Shown: in pieces, positions 7,884 through 15,793 of the stretch
How positions within the stretch are numbered: position 1 is the stretch's first letter
How the letters are laid out: every line of letters begins with the position of its first letter
Made by a program: the position numbers and the translations under genes
Assembly: GCF_015207655.1 (NCBI RefSeq)
Contig: NZ_JADEWN010000054.1
Span: 1 to 43,646, forward strand
DNA: 43,646 nt
Source: Gloeocapsopsis crepidinum LEGE 06123
GTDB lineage: Bacteria > Cyanobacteriota > Cyanobacteriia > Cyanobacteriales > Chroococcidiopsidaceae
Direction: 5' to 3'
The notes under the pieces: model-generated
Databases searched by the model: none
What the model was told of the DNA's origin: nothing
The model's input: the letters and a program-made list of their open reading frames with translations, nothing else

Positions 7884-8180
7884 ATGACTTTTGATCGCAT
7901 ATCCGAAACTATCGAATTATTTACAAAACTATCTGACACAGAACAAGAAACTGTAGTAGGTGGTTTGAATGCAGATGGTTTATTTTTCTTTCAAATTACA
8001 GCAATAGATTCTTTTACTAGCAATCAAACAGGTATTTCTGGTATCGGTGATGATCTTAGTGTTTCTTCTTCGTCGAATACTGGTTACAGTTTTCGACAAA
8101 TCACTCTAGCATTTACTTCATCTTTATTGAGTACAGATAGTCAATCTCCATTACTTCTCATGTTTAGTTTGTTTAATTAA
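7884..8180 (+). CDS. Double-glycine peptide precursor 3 (divergent core)
   Basis: 98 aa from the ATG at 7884. A TTG at 7860 would overlap the exporter stop and add eight residues; the ATG is preferred because it gives a leader of normal length. The leader LFTKLSDTEQETVVGG has the same pattern as precursors 1 and 2, with GG at residues 26-27. The 71-residue core is unrelated to the other two: Ser/Thr-rich, with IGDDLSVSSSSN in the middle and a hydrophobic C-terminus (LLLMFSLFN), and no cysteine. It starts 17 bases after the exporter stop, so it should be cotranscribed with the exporter. It could be a second peptide product or an accessory or immunity-related peptide (inference). Confidence 0.65.
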   Translation: MTFDRISETIELFTKLSDTEQETVVGGLNADGLFFFQITAIDSFTSNQTGISGIGDDLSVSSSSNTGYSFRQITLAFTSSLLSTDSQSPLLLMFSLFN

Positions 8181-8288
8181 TATTTCAAACTTGGCGATTG
8201 AAGGAAAATCAAATAGCTGTATAGTTATTGAAAATAAAAGTACCAAAATCAAGGAGTTGAGAAAAACTTACTTTTTCAAAGATTAATT

Positions 8289-9203
8289 ATGAGTTTTGAA
8301 TATTGGTTTATGTTTCCTATTGCTATTGCGATCGCTACCATTGCTTTAGCATCGGGTGTGGAAGGAGCGACATTTTTCACGCCTATATTTATCTTGGGGC
8401 TTGGTCTGCCTGCCGAGGTTGCAATTGGTACAGGTTTAATGACTGAAGTGTTTGGCTTTGCCAGTGGACTTTACGCTTATACCCGCAAAGGCTTAATAGA
8501 TTACAAGCTAGGAGTAATGCTACTATCCATCAGTATTCCCACCGCCTTGTTAGGAACATGGTTAGGGAGAATGATTCCCGCTGATGTTCTTAAAGGAATC
8601 TTGAGTGTAGGATTGTTCGCGATCGCCTCTAGTTTTTTGCGTTCTCCCGAACCAGCAACCGTCAAACTTTTAGACAAAGATATCAAATCCCACCACAATG
8701 CACCTCAAACTTGCATTACTACTAAAGCTGGAGAAACTTTCTGCTATACCATTGGTAATCGAACAGAAGGGCGACTTTTGATTGGTATTGGTGGGTTGTT
8801 TTTAGGAATGGTTTCAACAGGCTTAGGAGAACTCAATGGTTACTTCTTACTACAGCGCTGTCATGTTCCTAGCAAAGTTGCCGTGGCTACCAGTGTTTTT
8901 ATTGTAGCTATTACTGCCCTCATTGCCTCAGTTGGTCATGCAATTGGGTTTATCCAAGAAGGCGGTGGTGTGCTTAATACAGTTTTAAGCTTAGTAATCT
9001 TTACTGCACCTGGTGTTATTATTGGTGCGCAACTCGGCTCTATTGTCGCTAACCGACTGCCACAGAAACTTTTAGAACGGGGTATGGGAATTTTGTTTAT
9101 TTTAGTGGGCATTTTAGTTTTAGCTGAAGTGGCAGTTCGTAAGACAGATACCTTGGCAAGTTTACTGTTTTCATTACTTTCTCTAATTTTTTGCGAATTG
9201 TAA
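8289..9203 (+). CDS. TauE/SafE-family sulfite exporter-like permease
   Basis: 304 aa with about seven or eight hydrophobic segments and an internal two-half layout. Motifs typical of TauE/SafE (DUF81) proteins are visible: GVEGATFFTPIFILGLGL near the start, EVAIGTGLMTEVFG, then a similar second half with SKVAVATSVFIVAITAL and GVIIGAQLGS. A soluble loop of about 45 residues separates the halves (about 115-160). Family members move sulfite, sulfoacetate or related organic anions across the inner membrane; the substrate here cannot be told. The ATG is chosen although the best ribosome-like site (aaggag near 8250) is too far away. It is probably not functionally tied to the peptide locus upstream. 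Confidence 0.85.
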   Translation: MSFEYWFMFPIAIAIATIALASGVEGATFFTPIFILGLGLPAEVAIGTGLMTEVFGFASGLYAYTRKGLIDYKLGVMLLSISIPTALLGTWLGRMIPADVLKGILSVGLFAIASSFLRSPEPATVKLLDKDIKSHHNAPQTCITTKAGETFCYTIGNRTEGRLLIGIGGLFLGMVSTGLGELNGYFLLQRCHVPSKVAVATSVFIVAITALIASVGHAIGFIQEGGGVLNTVLSLVIFTAPGVIIGAQLGSIVANRLPQKLLERGMGILFILVGILVLAEVAVRKTDTLASLLFSLLSLIFCEL

Positions 9204-9219
9204 TAGCTGTAATAGTAAC

Positions 9220-9240
9220 GGTAGACAAGAATTGTCTATC
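9220..9240 (+). terminator. Hairpin after TauE/SafE gene
   Basis: tagacaa and ttgtcta pair around a 3-base loop, extended by G-U and G-C pairs to about nine pairs, 17 bases after the stop. No long T-run follows, so this is a tentative terminator. Confidence 0.35.
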
Positions 9241-9433
9241 AGCGATATACTTAATTTTGTCATTTAGAATGAAAACAAATTTAAATTTAATTTTATTCAA
9301 TTAATTATAATAAAAATCTGCTTTCTACTTGATGTTATGGTTATTTAATAGAACTTGAGATTAATTTTTATGAGTATTTAAAACTGAGCTTTTTCCATTT
9401 ATTGTTTATAGCAATGTTACAGGAAAAGAACTC

Positions 9434-10117
9434 GTGAAAAACCTATTTATTCCCGTTATTCTCGGTACAACTCGCCAAGGACGCATGAGCGAACCTGTAG
9501 CGAATTTTATTGTTGAACAAGTCAAGCAGTGGAGCAGTGTTGAAACTGAATTGATAGATATCCGCCAACTACATTTTCCTATTGATAATGCTGGGCAAGC
9601 AATTAAAGATCCTCAGTTTTCTGCTACCTGCGAACGAGCAGATGGTTTTATCCTTGTTGTTCCAGAGTATAATCATAGTTTTCCTGGTTGGCTTAAGCAC
9701 GTTCTTGATACTAATCTCGAAGAATATATTCACAAGGCTGTTGGGATTTGTGGTGTTTCTGCAAGTCCATTTGGCGGAACGCGAGTTATTCAAAGTTTAC
9801 TACCCGTGATGCGCGAGTTGGGGTTAGTTACTACCTTTTACGACCTCAATTTTGGTAATGTTAACAAACTTTTTGATGAGTCAGGCAAAATAACCGAAGC
9901 AGAAAAAGATGCCTACATTCGCCGCTTTGAGCGCTCGATGAAAGAGTTGGTTTGGATGTCAACTACACTGCGCTATGGACGCTTGAATATTAGTGTAGAA
10001 GTGCAACAAGTGGATGCAACCCCCCCTAACTGTCATGCTAATAAACCTTGTCCAGAAGCAGATACTATCCTGCGAGTGACTTGTAGCAAAGATGAGGTGG
10101 AAACAACTACGGCTTGA
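9434..10117 (+). CDS. NADPH-dependent FMN reductase-like flavoprotein
   Basis: 227 aa. The GTG start is supported by AGGAAAAG eight or nine bases upstream. The flavodoxin-like fold is seen in PVILGTTRQGRMSEPVANF at the N-terminus (FMN phosphate loop), FILVVPEYNHSFPGWLKHVLD (about 73-93) and GVSASPFGGTRVIQSL (about 111-126). This is the NAD(P)H:FMN/quinone reductase group, probably a cytosolic two-electron reductase. After the usual end at about residue 185 there is a tail of about 40 residues with three cysteines (TPPNCHANKPCPEADT, then RVTCSKDE). That tail is not typical of the family as I know it and might bind metal. Confidence 0.82.
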   Translation: MKNLFIPVILGTTRQGRMSEPVANFIVEQVKQWSSVETELIDIRQLHFPIDNAGQAIKDPQFSATCERADGFILVVPEYNHSFPGWLKHVLDTNLEEYIHKAVGICGVSASPFGGTRVIQSLLPVMRELGLVTTFYDLNFGNVNKLFDESGKITEAEKDAYIRRFERSMKELVWMSTTLRYGRLNISVEVQQVDATPPNCHANKPCPEADTILRVTCSKDEVETTTA

Positions 10118-10697
10118 AAAAAGCAATGATTCCTCTAAACAAAGTCTAAATGATGCGTGGAGTCATTGACATAACTTGCGTTGCATAGTTAAGATGTTCA
10201 TCGGCTTTATCAACCGTTGCAAGTAGCACCGACTTCTGTCGTAGGATATCTGTAATTCATGCAAGATATTTTTTATTGAGTTCGTCTTGAGTTTATTTAT
10301 ATAAGATATAAAGTACTACTTTAGTTGACATTTGTCTTGCAAATGTGCCTATTTTATTGAACAATATTTGCAAATTGCGGTATATGCTTCCTAAATAGAA
10401 GATTTGTGTTGCCAACCTGAAATGACTTTAGCCACAAACTAGTAAAATATTCCTATACGAGTTATTTGAATCTCCCCTGAACGATACACAAGGGAACTCA
10501 AACAAATTTAACGAACGTATTATGTACTTTTAACGCAAGTCCATAAGACTAAAGCATGAGACTGTGTCAAGTTATTCATCGCTTTGTTAAGTAATTTGTA
10601 ACTCTTGTATCGTGTTGTGTGTTCTTTTCCGCAATAACGGATTGATTCGCTATTCTCTTAAAAGTAAAGGAAATCTTAATTTTTCAGCAGAGGTCTT
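10118..10697. other. Intergenic region with a gene-remnant signature
   Basis: 580 bases without an intact gene. The left part (10148-10290) reads on the minus strand as a gene-like C-terminus interrupted by one stop (separate entry). The rest is AT-rich with no recognised RNA, repeat or terminator and should carry the promoter of the next small gene. Confidence 0.45.
10148..10290 (-). pseudogene. Possible remnant of a gene 3' end, unknown family
   Basis: On the minus strand one frame reads QDELNKKYLA, a stop, then ITDILRQKSVLLATVDKADE, continuing HLNYATQVMSMTPRII before a TAG at 10148-10150. The composition is clearly protein-like, with amphipathic helical character, and unlike random AT-rich DNA. 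No start codon with a ribosome site and no longer frame extend it upstream. I do not recognise the family. It may be the tail of a lost gene. Confidence 0.35.
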
Positions 10698-10916
10698 ATG
10701 ACTCCCACAGTCCTGCGTCAGCTTTGGTCTGTAGTTGAAACAACTCAGTCACACACTTTGTTAAGACTTGACGATGCACACTTAATCCAATGGTTACTCA
10801 AGCAAACAAAGATGAAAACGTCGCTGAATCAAAATGAACTCGATGTTCTCAGCGACTATATTCGTTCGCGGCTCAACTTAATTCGCGATTTAGCAGAAAA
10901 TCGACAACCTTCTTGA
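10698..10916 (+). CDS. Small conserved cyanobacterial protein, unknown function
   Basis: 72 aa (start MTPTVLRQLWSVVETTQ), helical and soluble, with no membrane segment or cysteine. From memory, close versions (LRQLWSxVETTQSHxLLRLDD, then QWLLKQ) occur in many cyanobacteria as an unnamed family. It ends 7 bases before the convergent membrane-protein gene. The ATG at 10698 is the first in frame. Nothing in the sequence points to a role. Confidence 0.7.
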   Translation: MTPTVLRQLWSVVETTQSHTLLRLDDAHLIQWLLKQTKMKTSLNQNELDVLSDYIRSRLNLIRDLAENRQPS

Positions 10917-10923
10917 AAAAAGC

Positions 10924-11511
10924 TCAACGCTCAGATGACGGTTCAAGCGGAGGAAACGTGGCGGGTGTGGGTTCCGTTTGACTCGAAGATGCAAAGGTGC
11001 GAGAAACTAAGGCATAACCTAGATAAGCAGGTAAAGTCATCGCTACCAAGACAGCGATCGCAGCAACCCAATTCCACGGTTGCCATGAAGAACCGTAATG
11101 GCTGCGATAAGGTTCGTGCTTGAGATATTCTGATTTAATAATTTCCCGTAAAGCAATTGGTCGCTTAAATCTAACACGGCGATCGTCAAGTTTTTCTAAC
11201 AAAATCCAGCCTGATTCAGCTTCTTCTTGACACAACTTTTGCAGAACTTGTGAATTGCGGAATACGTTGCGGTTAGCACGGACAATTTTAAATTCCCAGC
11301 CGACTAGACGAGGATCTTTAAGTTGTTTAGCAGCACCATTTGGCAGTGGCTCTACTATGGAATTTTCTCTGGTTTCGTATTGCGTCAAGATTTCTTCCTC
11401 CTCCTCTTGATTAGCTCTTAAATGTTGTTGCCAGTGCATCCAGCCACCAAGCGCCACAGCCTGCAAACCCAAACTACCGACAAACAAACTGTAAAGTACA
11501 ATTTCGAGCAT
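10924..11511 (-). CDS. Conserved cyanobacterial membrane protein, unknown function
   Basis: 195 aa. An N-terminal membrane segment (about residues 4-25) is followed by an acidic stretch (EEEEEILTQYE). A soluble domain of about 90 residues comes next (DPRLVGWEFKIVRANRNVF, EEAESGWILLEKLDDRRVRF), then a second membrane segment (about 148-170) and a Ser/Pro/Thr-rich tail. The soluble part faces one side between two helices. I know similar unnamed proteins from cyanobacteria but no function. It sits about 50 bases downstream of ribD in the same direction and may be read through from it. Confidence 0.7.
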   Translation of the reverse strand: MLEIVLYSLFVGSLGLQAVALGGWMHWQQHLRANQEEEEEILTQYETRENSIVEPLPNGAAKQLKDPRLVGWEFKIVRANRNVFRNSQVLQKLCQEEAESGWILLEKLDDRRVRFKRPIALREIIKSEYLKHEPYRSHYGSSWQPWNWVAAIAVLVAMTLPAYLGYALVSRTFASSSQTEPTPATFPPLEPSSER

Positions 11512-11560
11512 ATTGAATGTCTATTATTGCAATTAAGGGGAAGATCGCGGCATCAAAAAA

Positions 11561-12694
11561 TTACTTCTTTTGAGGTAAATAACCTTCAACCAAGCAGTCT
11601 GAATCTATAGTTTGCCAGCGCACTCGTTCGAGAGCAAGTGCTTGAGTCATATTTGTCAAGCCCAAGTCACCAATAGGTGATGGTGCGTTGCTGCCACCGA
11701 CAATTTTAGGCGCAATGAACGCCAGAATTTTTTGTACCATGCCTTCAGCGATCGCTTGTGCAGCCAATGTTCCGCCACATTCCCACAAGACTGATGAAAA
11801 ACCTCGCTCGTACAAGTGTGCCATTGCGCGAGTTGGTGTGAGTGATGGCAATTCTATCACCTCAACATTTTTTTGCCATAGTAGCTGTTGAAAATCGAGA
11901 TTTGCGCCTTTTTGCGTCAACACCAGCGTGGGAAATTCTGTAGTTTGCCATAAATAAGCTTCAGTAGGTAAATCAAGAGTGCGGCTCATCACAACTCGTA
12001 AGGGGTTATGTGCTTCTGCCTGACGACTAGTTAACCGAGGATTATCTTTTCGTACTGTATTCCCGCCTACAATTACCGCATCACACGCTGCTCGGAGTTG
12101 ATGAACTAAGTTTCGGGCACTTTGGTTACTAATCCAAGCACTATGACCGCTACTTGTTGCAATTTTGCCATCCAGCGTCATAGCGTACTTCAAAATACCA
12201 AACGGTCGTTGATAGAGAATGCGATGCACAAAACCTTCATTGAGTTGACGGCAATCGTCTTCTTCCACACCGACAACAACTTCTATTCCAGCATTGCGTA
12301 ACCGCATAATTCCACCTCCAGCAACGAGTGGGTTCGGATCGACCATTCCAACCACCACTTTTGCCACTCCTGCCGCAACTAAAGCCTCAGAACATGGGGG
12401 AGTACGTCCATAATGATTGCAAGGCTCTAAATTGACATAGACAGTAGCACCAAAAGCGCGATCGCCTGCATCTTGTAGAGCAAAAACTTCAGCATGAGGT
12501 TGACCTGCACCTGGATGAAATCCTTCACCAACAACTTCTCCTGCTTGAACAATCACAGAACCGACCAACGGATTTGGTGCAGTGCGTCCTAAAGCACGAC
12601 GCGCTAGCTGCAAACACCGCTGCATCATCACTCGATCGAAATCGGTGATAGCAGTTCCCTCTGGTTGTAAATCTGCTTGGGAGAATGATTTCAC
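11561..12694 (-). CDS. ribD: Riboflavin biosynthesis bifunctional deaminase/reductase RibD
   Basis: 377 aa. The N-terminal deaminase domain has the zinc ligands in QPHAEVFAL and PCNHYGRTPPCSEAL. The C-terminal reductase domain begins near RPFGILKYAMTLDGKIA and ends with the NADPH-binding GFSSVLWECGGTLAAQAI. It catalyses the second and third steps of riboflavin synthesis (deamination, then side-chain reduction). The GTG at 12694 gives an N-terminal extension of about 22 residues before MMQRCLQLARRALG. A GAGAGG lies 14 bases upstream of the GTG, a little far, so a start at the internal GTG/ATGs (residues 22-24) is possible. It follows mreD by about 110 bases on the same strand. Confidence 0.93.
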   Translation of the reverse strand: MKSFSQADLQPEGTAITDFDRVMMQRCLQLARRALGRTAPNPLVGSVIVQAGEVVGEGFHPGAGQPHAEVFALQDAGDRAFGATVYVNLEPCNHYGRTPPCSEALVAAGVAKVVVGMVDPNPLVAGGGIMRLRNAGIEVVVGVEEDDCRQLNEGFVHRILYQRPFGILKYAMTLDGKIATSSGHSAWISNQSARNLVHQLRAACDAVIVGGNTVRKDNPRLTSRQAEAHNPLRVVMSRTLDLPTEAYLWQTTEFPTLVLTQKGANLDFQQLLWQKNVEVIELPSLTPTRAMAHLYERGFSSVLWECGGTLAAQAIAEGMVQKILAFIAPKIVGGSNAPSPIGDLGLTNMTQALALERVRWQTIDSDCLVEGYLPQKK

Positions 12695-12803
12695 CTGTAA
12701 GTTATTTTCCTCTCGAATAGTGCTTGCAGTAATTTCATTAAATCGGGCGCGAAAGTATTCAGGATTCTGGGTTTATATTATAAAAAATCAGGAATGCTCT
12801 AAA

Positions 12804-13367
12804 TCAATCTTTCATTTTTGTCCACCAACGATTTAGGGGGTAGTATACCACTGGTGCCCATAGGCTACTCACAATCGCAGAAGCTAAGGCAACACGCTGG
12901 TAGTATGTCCAGATTCCGCCAAAATGACTGACTATCGCAGTGTATTTTCCTGCGATCGCCGCACTCCAGATGCTAAATTGAGCTGCGGTCATTACTTCAG
13001 TGAATGCTGCCATCACAAAGACAATCAAAGCAACCGAAATAAAGTCTTCCTGAAGATAGCGCTGCTTGTGTAAGCGAGCTGTCACAATTCCTACTAAAGC
13101 CAAACTTAGAGCATGTGAGGGAACAGGTGCTGTCATGCCATCTTGCAGTAAACCAACAATAACTCCGGCGATCGCTCCCTGAACAGCTGTACGCTTAATG
13201 CTCCAAGCAACAACCCAGATTAATAGCCAATTAGGAGCAATCCCCGCTAATTCCATTCCAGGTAAGCGCATTGGTGATAGCAGTAAGCACAGCAAAACTG
13301 AGCTAACAGTCACAAGCCAATTGATCGCCTGACGTTTGTACAAATGCTTTAGAGAAATACGGTTCAA
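12804..13367 (-). CDS. mreD: Rod shape-determining protein MreD
   Basis: 187 aa, an integral membrane protein with about five hydrophobic segments, of normal length for MreD. It is identified by its membrane pattern (PNWLLIWVVAWSIKR, GAIAGVIVGLLQDGM), the hallmark of the third gene in mreBCD loci, and by position after mreC. It would join MreB and MreC in the elongasome that guides wall synthesis. The start is a TTG at 13367 with AGGAG 11 bases upstream; no better start exists. A short dispersed repeat (13413-13441) lies between mreC and mreD. Confidence 0.88.
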   Translation of the reverse strand: MNRISLKHLYKRQAINWLVTVSSVLLCLLLSPMRLPGMELAGIAPNWLLIWVVAWSIKRTAVQGAIAGVIVGLLQDGMTAPVPSHALSLALVGIVTARLHKQRYLQEDFISVALIVFVMAAFTEVMTAAQFSIWSAAIAGKYTAIVSHFGGIWTYYQRVALASAIVSSLWAPVVYYPLNRWWTKMKD

Positions 13368-13412
13368 GATTTTTATATCTCCTTGTGGCAGATTAGGAGA
13401 GATCAGGGATCG

Positions 13413-13441
13413 GAGGACGCGATTTTCTCAGACCTACGGTT
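13413..13441 (+). repeat. 29-base intergenic repeat, copy 1
   Basis: It begins gaggacgcg and ends gacctacggtt, with a 9-base variable centre (attttctca). It matches copy 2 at 14289-14317 at all 20 flanking positions, same orientation and length. It lies in the mreC-mreD gap. Confidence 0.7.
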
Positions 13442-13460
13442 TAGAGATCAGAGAATAACT

Positions 13461-14237
13461 CTAATTCTCGATTCCTGGTTCCTTCTTCGTTGCAACAACG
13501 ACCCATTCTAGATGAGGCATTGGTGCAGAAAGGGCAATTAGCGCTTCTGGAGCTGGACTTTTTTTGAGGTCGATCGATTCGACAATTCCTACAGGTATAC
13601 CTGCGGGAAAAATTTGGCTATAAGGCGATGTTGCGATCGCATCTCCTGGACGGACATCAGGAACTTTATCAAAGAACTGCATAACAGCATAATTTGCAGA
13701 TTGCCCGCGCAAGAACCCCATAAAGCGGCTACGGCTAATTGTGACACCCAATTGACTTGTCGGATCGCTAATTAGCAATACACGGCTTGTGTGAGGAGAG
13801 ACACTAGTAACTCTACCAACTAGCCCACCAGGAGCAGTTACAATATCACCAACTTGAATTCCTGCTTGACTGCCGCGTCCTAAAGTGATTTGTTGCCACC
13901 ACTGATCTGCACTGCGACCAATAACTGGCACTGTAATTGCCTGCTGCGGTGAATTTTTTACATTGTTATTAATCTGATTGACATATCCTAACAACTCTTC
14001 AAGCTGTTGGTTTTTATTTTCTAGTTCTACTATGCGTGTTTCCAGTTCTTGCACTCTGGCATCGTATAAGTATATGTCTTGATTGGAACTAGACTGAAAT
14101 GGACGTGTCAATACTTGATAAACTTCAACAACAACTGCTCCCTGAGTATGGCGAATTGCCCAGGCAGTACCGAAAGACAAACTTACCAGCACTAGTGTTA
14201 GAGCATAGCGCTCCCACCAGCGACGAATGATGTACAT
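13461..14237 (-). CDS. mreC: Rod shape-determining protein MreC
   Basis: 258 aa. One membrane segment near the N-terminus (about 10-27), a coiled coil (about 50-80: ARVQELETRIVELENKNQQL) and a beta-rich periplasmic domain with GRGSQAGIQVGDIVTAPGGL, VLLISDPTSQLGV and GDAIATSPYSQIFPAGIPVG, all typical of MreC. It bridges cytoplasmic MreB to periplasmic wall enzymes. The ATG at 14237 is used. The gap to mreB is unusually long (about 380 bases) and repeat-filled, so mreC may have its own promoter. Confidence 0.93.
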   Translation of the reverse strand: MYIIRRWWERYALTLVLVSLSFGTAWAIRHTQGAVVVEVYQVLTRPFQSSSNQDIYLYDARVQELETRIVELENKNQQLEELLGYVNQINNNVKNSPQQAITVPVIGRSADQWWQQITLGRGSQAGIQVGDIVTAPGGLVGRVTSVSPHTSRVLLISDPTSQLGVTISRSRFMGFLRGQSANYAVMQFFDKVPDVRPGDAIATSPYSQIFPAGIPVGIVESIDLKKSPAPEALIALSAPMPHLEWVVVATKKEPGIEN

Positions 14238-14620
14238 AGTTTTTGCAGTCAGCTTCTAGCTTGTGATTCAGTTGTATAGCAGTGGTCAGAGGACGCGCTT
14301 TACGCAGACCTACGGTTCGGAAGTCAGGGGTAAAAGTTATATCCAATCCGCTTGATTACTGAATTAACATGGTGAGTGAGGGTGACTAGCAACTAACCAC
14401 TAATGTCCTTACCATATTGACCATTGCTATAGGAAGAAACGCTTTCTGTTATATCCTTTCAGAGTGGCTACTGTGTACACTTTGCTAAAGAAAAGGTCGG
14501 AAATTAGGAATCAGGGGTTAGGGTCACAGAAAAATCCGAACCTCCAATATTTCCATTATTTTTTCCCAAAGCTTCATATCAGGGAATTTCCCTGACCTCT
14601 GATCTCTGACCCCTCTTAAC
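14238..14620. other. Repeat-bearing gap between mreB and mreC
   Basis: 383 bases without a gene. It holds copy 2 of the 29-base repeat (14289-14317), a low-complexity stretch of tag/actag-type heptamers (about 14365-14402) and opposed gaatcaggggt-like and ctgacctctgatctctgacccct-like tracts (about 14505-14615). These could fold but have no clear T-run. No ORF or RNA gene was seen. Confidence 0.5.
14289..14317 (+). repeat. 29-base intergenic repeat, copy 2
   Basis: It begins gaggacgcg and ends gacctacggtt, with centre ctttacgca. It pairs with the copy at 13413-13441 and lies upstream of mreC, so the two copies flank mreC in the same orientation. Confidence 0.7.
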
Positions 14621-15670
14621 TTAGATCGTACGCGATCGTGCACTAAATACAGGTTCCATTTGTTTAAATTTTTCTAAAACGCGACCTGTGCCTAAGACAA
14701 CACAGCTTAAGGGATCAGCTGCAATATGAGTGGCAATACCTGTTTCATGGCTAATTAGTGTATCTATCCCTTTGAGTAAAGCACCACCACCGGCGAGAAC
14801 AATTCCGCGATCAACAATATCAGCAGCAAGTTCTGGAGGTGTTCGTTCGAGCGTTCGCTTCACTGCTTCAATAATCGTAGACAATGGTTCTGACATACTT
14901 TCGCGAATTTCGGGTTCTTTAATTGTCACAGTGCGTGGTAAACCCGATAGCAAGTGCAATCCGCGTACCTCCATGACATTTTCTTCGTCATTCCGCATAG
15001 GATATGCCGAACCAATCCGAATTTTAATTTCTTCGGCAGTACGTTCGCCAATGACCAAGTTGTAGATTTTCTTCATGTACTGCACGATCGCTTCATTGAG
15101 TTCATCTCCAGCAACTCGTACTGATTCACTCACAACTGTGCCAAAAAGACTTAACACTGCGACTTCAGTTGTTCCCCCACCAATATCGATAATCATGTTA
15201 CCAACCGCTTCCGTGACAGGAATTCCAGCACCAATTGCAGCGGCTATAGGTTCTTCAATCAAAAACACATCTCTAGCACCTGCTTGAGTAGCTGCATCCA
15301 TAAGCGCGCGTCGTTCTACACCTGTGACACCTGTAGGAATCCCAATAACCATGCGCGGGGAGACAATGCGACCTTCATGTACGCGTTGGATAAAATGCTT
15401 AAGCATCAGTTCAGCCGTATCAAAATCAGCAATGACACCATCGCGTAAAGGGCGCGTTACAGTCACATTTCCAGGTGTACGACCCATCATGCGTTTAGCT
15501 TCTTCACCCACTGCTGGAGGCATTTTGCCATTTTTGTCAATCGCGATCACAGAAGGCTCTTGTAAGACAATGCCTTTACCAGATACATATACCAGGGTAT
15601 TGGCAGTACCAAGGTCAATACCCATATCTTTTGATAATGACAACCGATTAAAAAAACCTAAAAAAGCCAC
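14621..15670 (-). CDS. mreB: Rod shape-determining actin-like protein MreB
   Basis: 349 aa from the chosen GTG at 15670. GGGGAG at 15680-15685 stands nine bases before that GTG, whereas the alternative GTG at 15679 would abut it. Actin-fold motifs: phosphate loops MGIDLGTANTLVYV and IIDIGGGTTEVAVLSL, and adenosine motif IVLAGGGALLKGID. LIEEPIAAAIGAG is diagnostic for MreB. It polymerises on the inner membrane and directs lateral wall synthesis. It is the first gene of mreB-mreC-mreD. Length and motifs are normal. Confidence 0.96.
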   Translation of the reverse strand: MAFLGFFNRLSLSKDMGIDLGTANTLVYVSGKGIVLQEPSVIAIDKNGKMPPAVGEEAKRMMGRTPGNVTVTRPLRDGVIADFDTAELMLKHFIQRVHEGRIVSPRMVIGIPTGVTGVERRALMDAATQAGARDVFLIEEPIAAAIGAGIPVTEAVGNMIIDIGGGTTEVAVLSLFGTVVSESVRVAGDELNEAIVQYMKKIYNLVIGERTAEEIKIRIGSAYPMRNDEENVMEVRGLHLLSGLPRTVTIKEPEIRESMSEPLSTIIEAVKRTLERTPPELAADIVDRGIVLAGGGALLKGIDTLISHETGIATHIAADPLSCVVLGTGRVLEKFKQMEPVFSARSRTI

Positions 15671-15793
15671 GCCTTTCACTCCCCAACGCGAGATAAATTC
15701 TGTATAGCTGAAGTTAAGATGTCTAGTCGTGCAGGATTTTATTACGTCTAGTGTTATGAGTCTAGTCGAAACGAATTCTTTTTACCTCTATTA

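Noticed and set aside
9582-9809. 75-aa hydrophobic frame inside the flavin reductase gene
   Set aside because: It lies in another frame of a gene with clear motifs and no start signal; treated as a shadow.
12695-12803. FMN riboswitch upstream of ribD
   Set aside because: The 109-base mreD-ribD gap is too short and lacks the conserved FMN-aptamer segments.
14730-15707. Open frames on the plus strand opposite mreB
   Set aside because: They are shadows of the conserved mreB codons: low-complexity Ser/Thr/Pro/Arg composition, no ribosome sites and no family resemblance.
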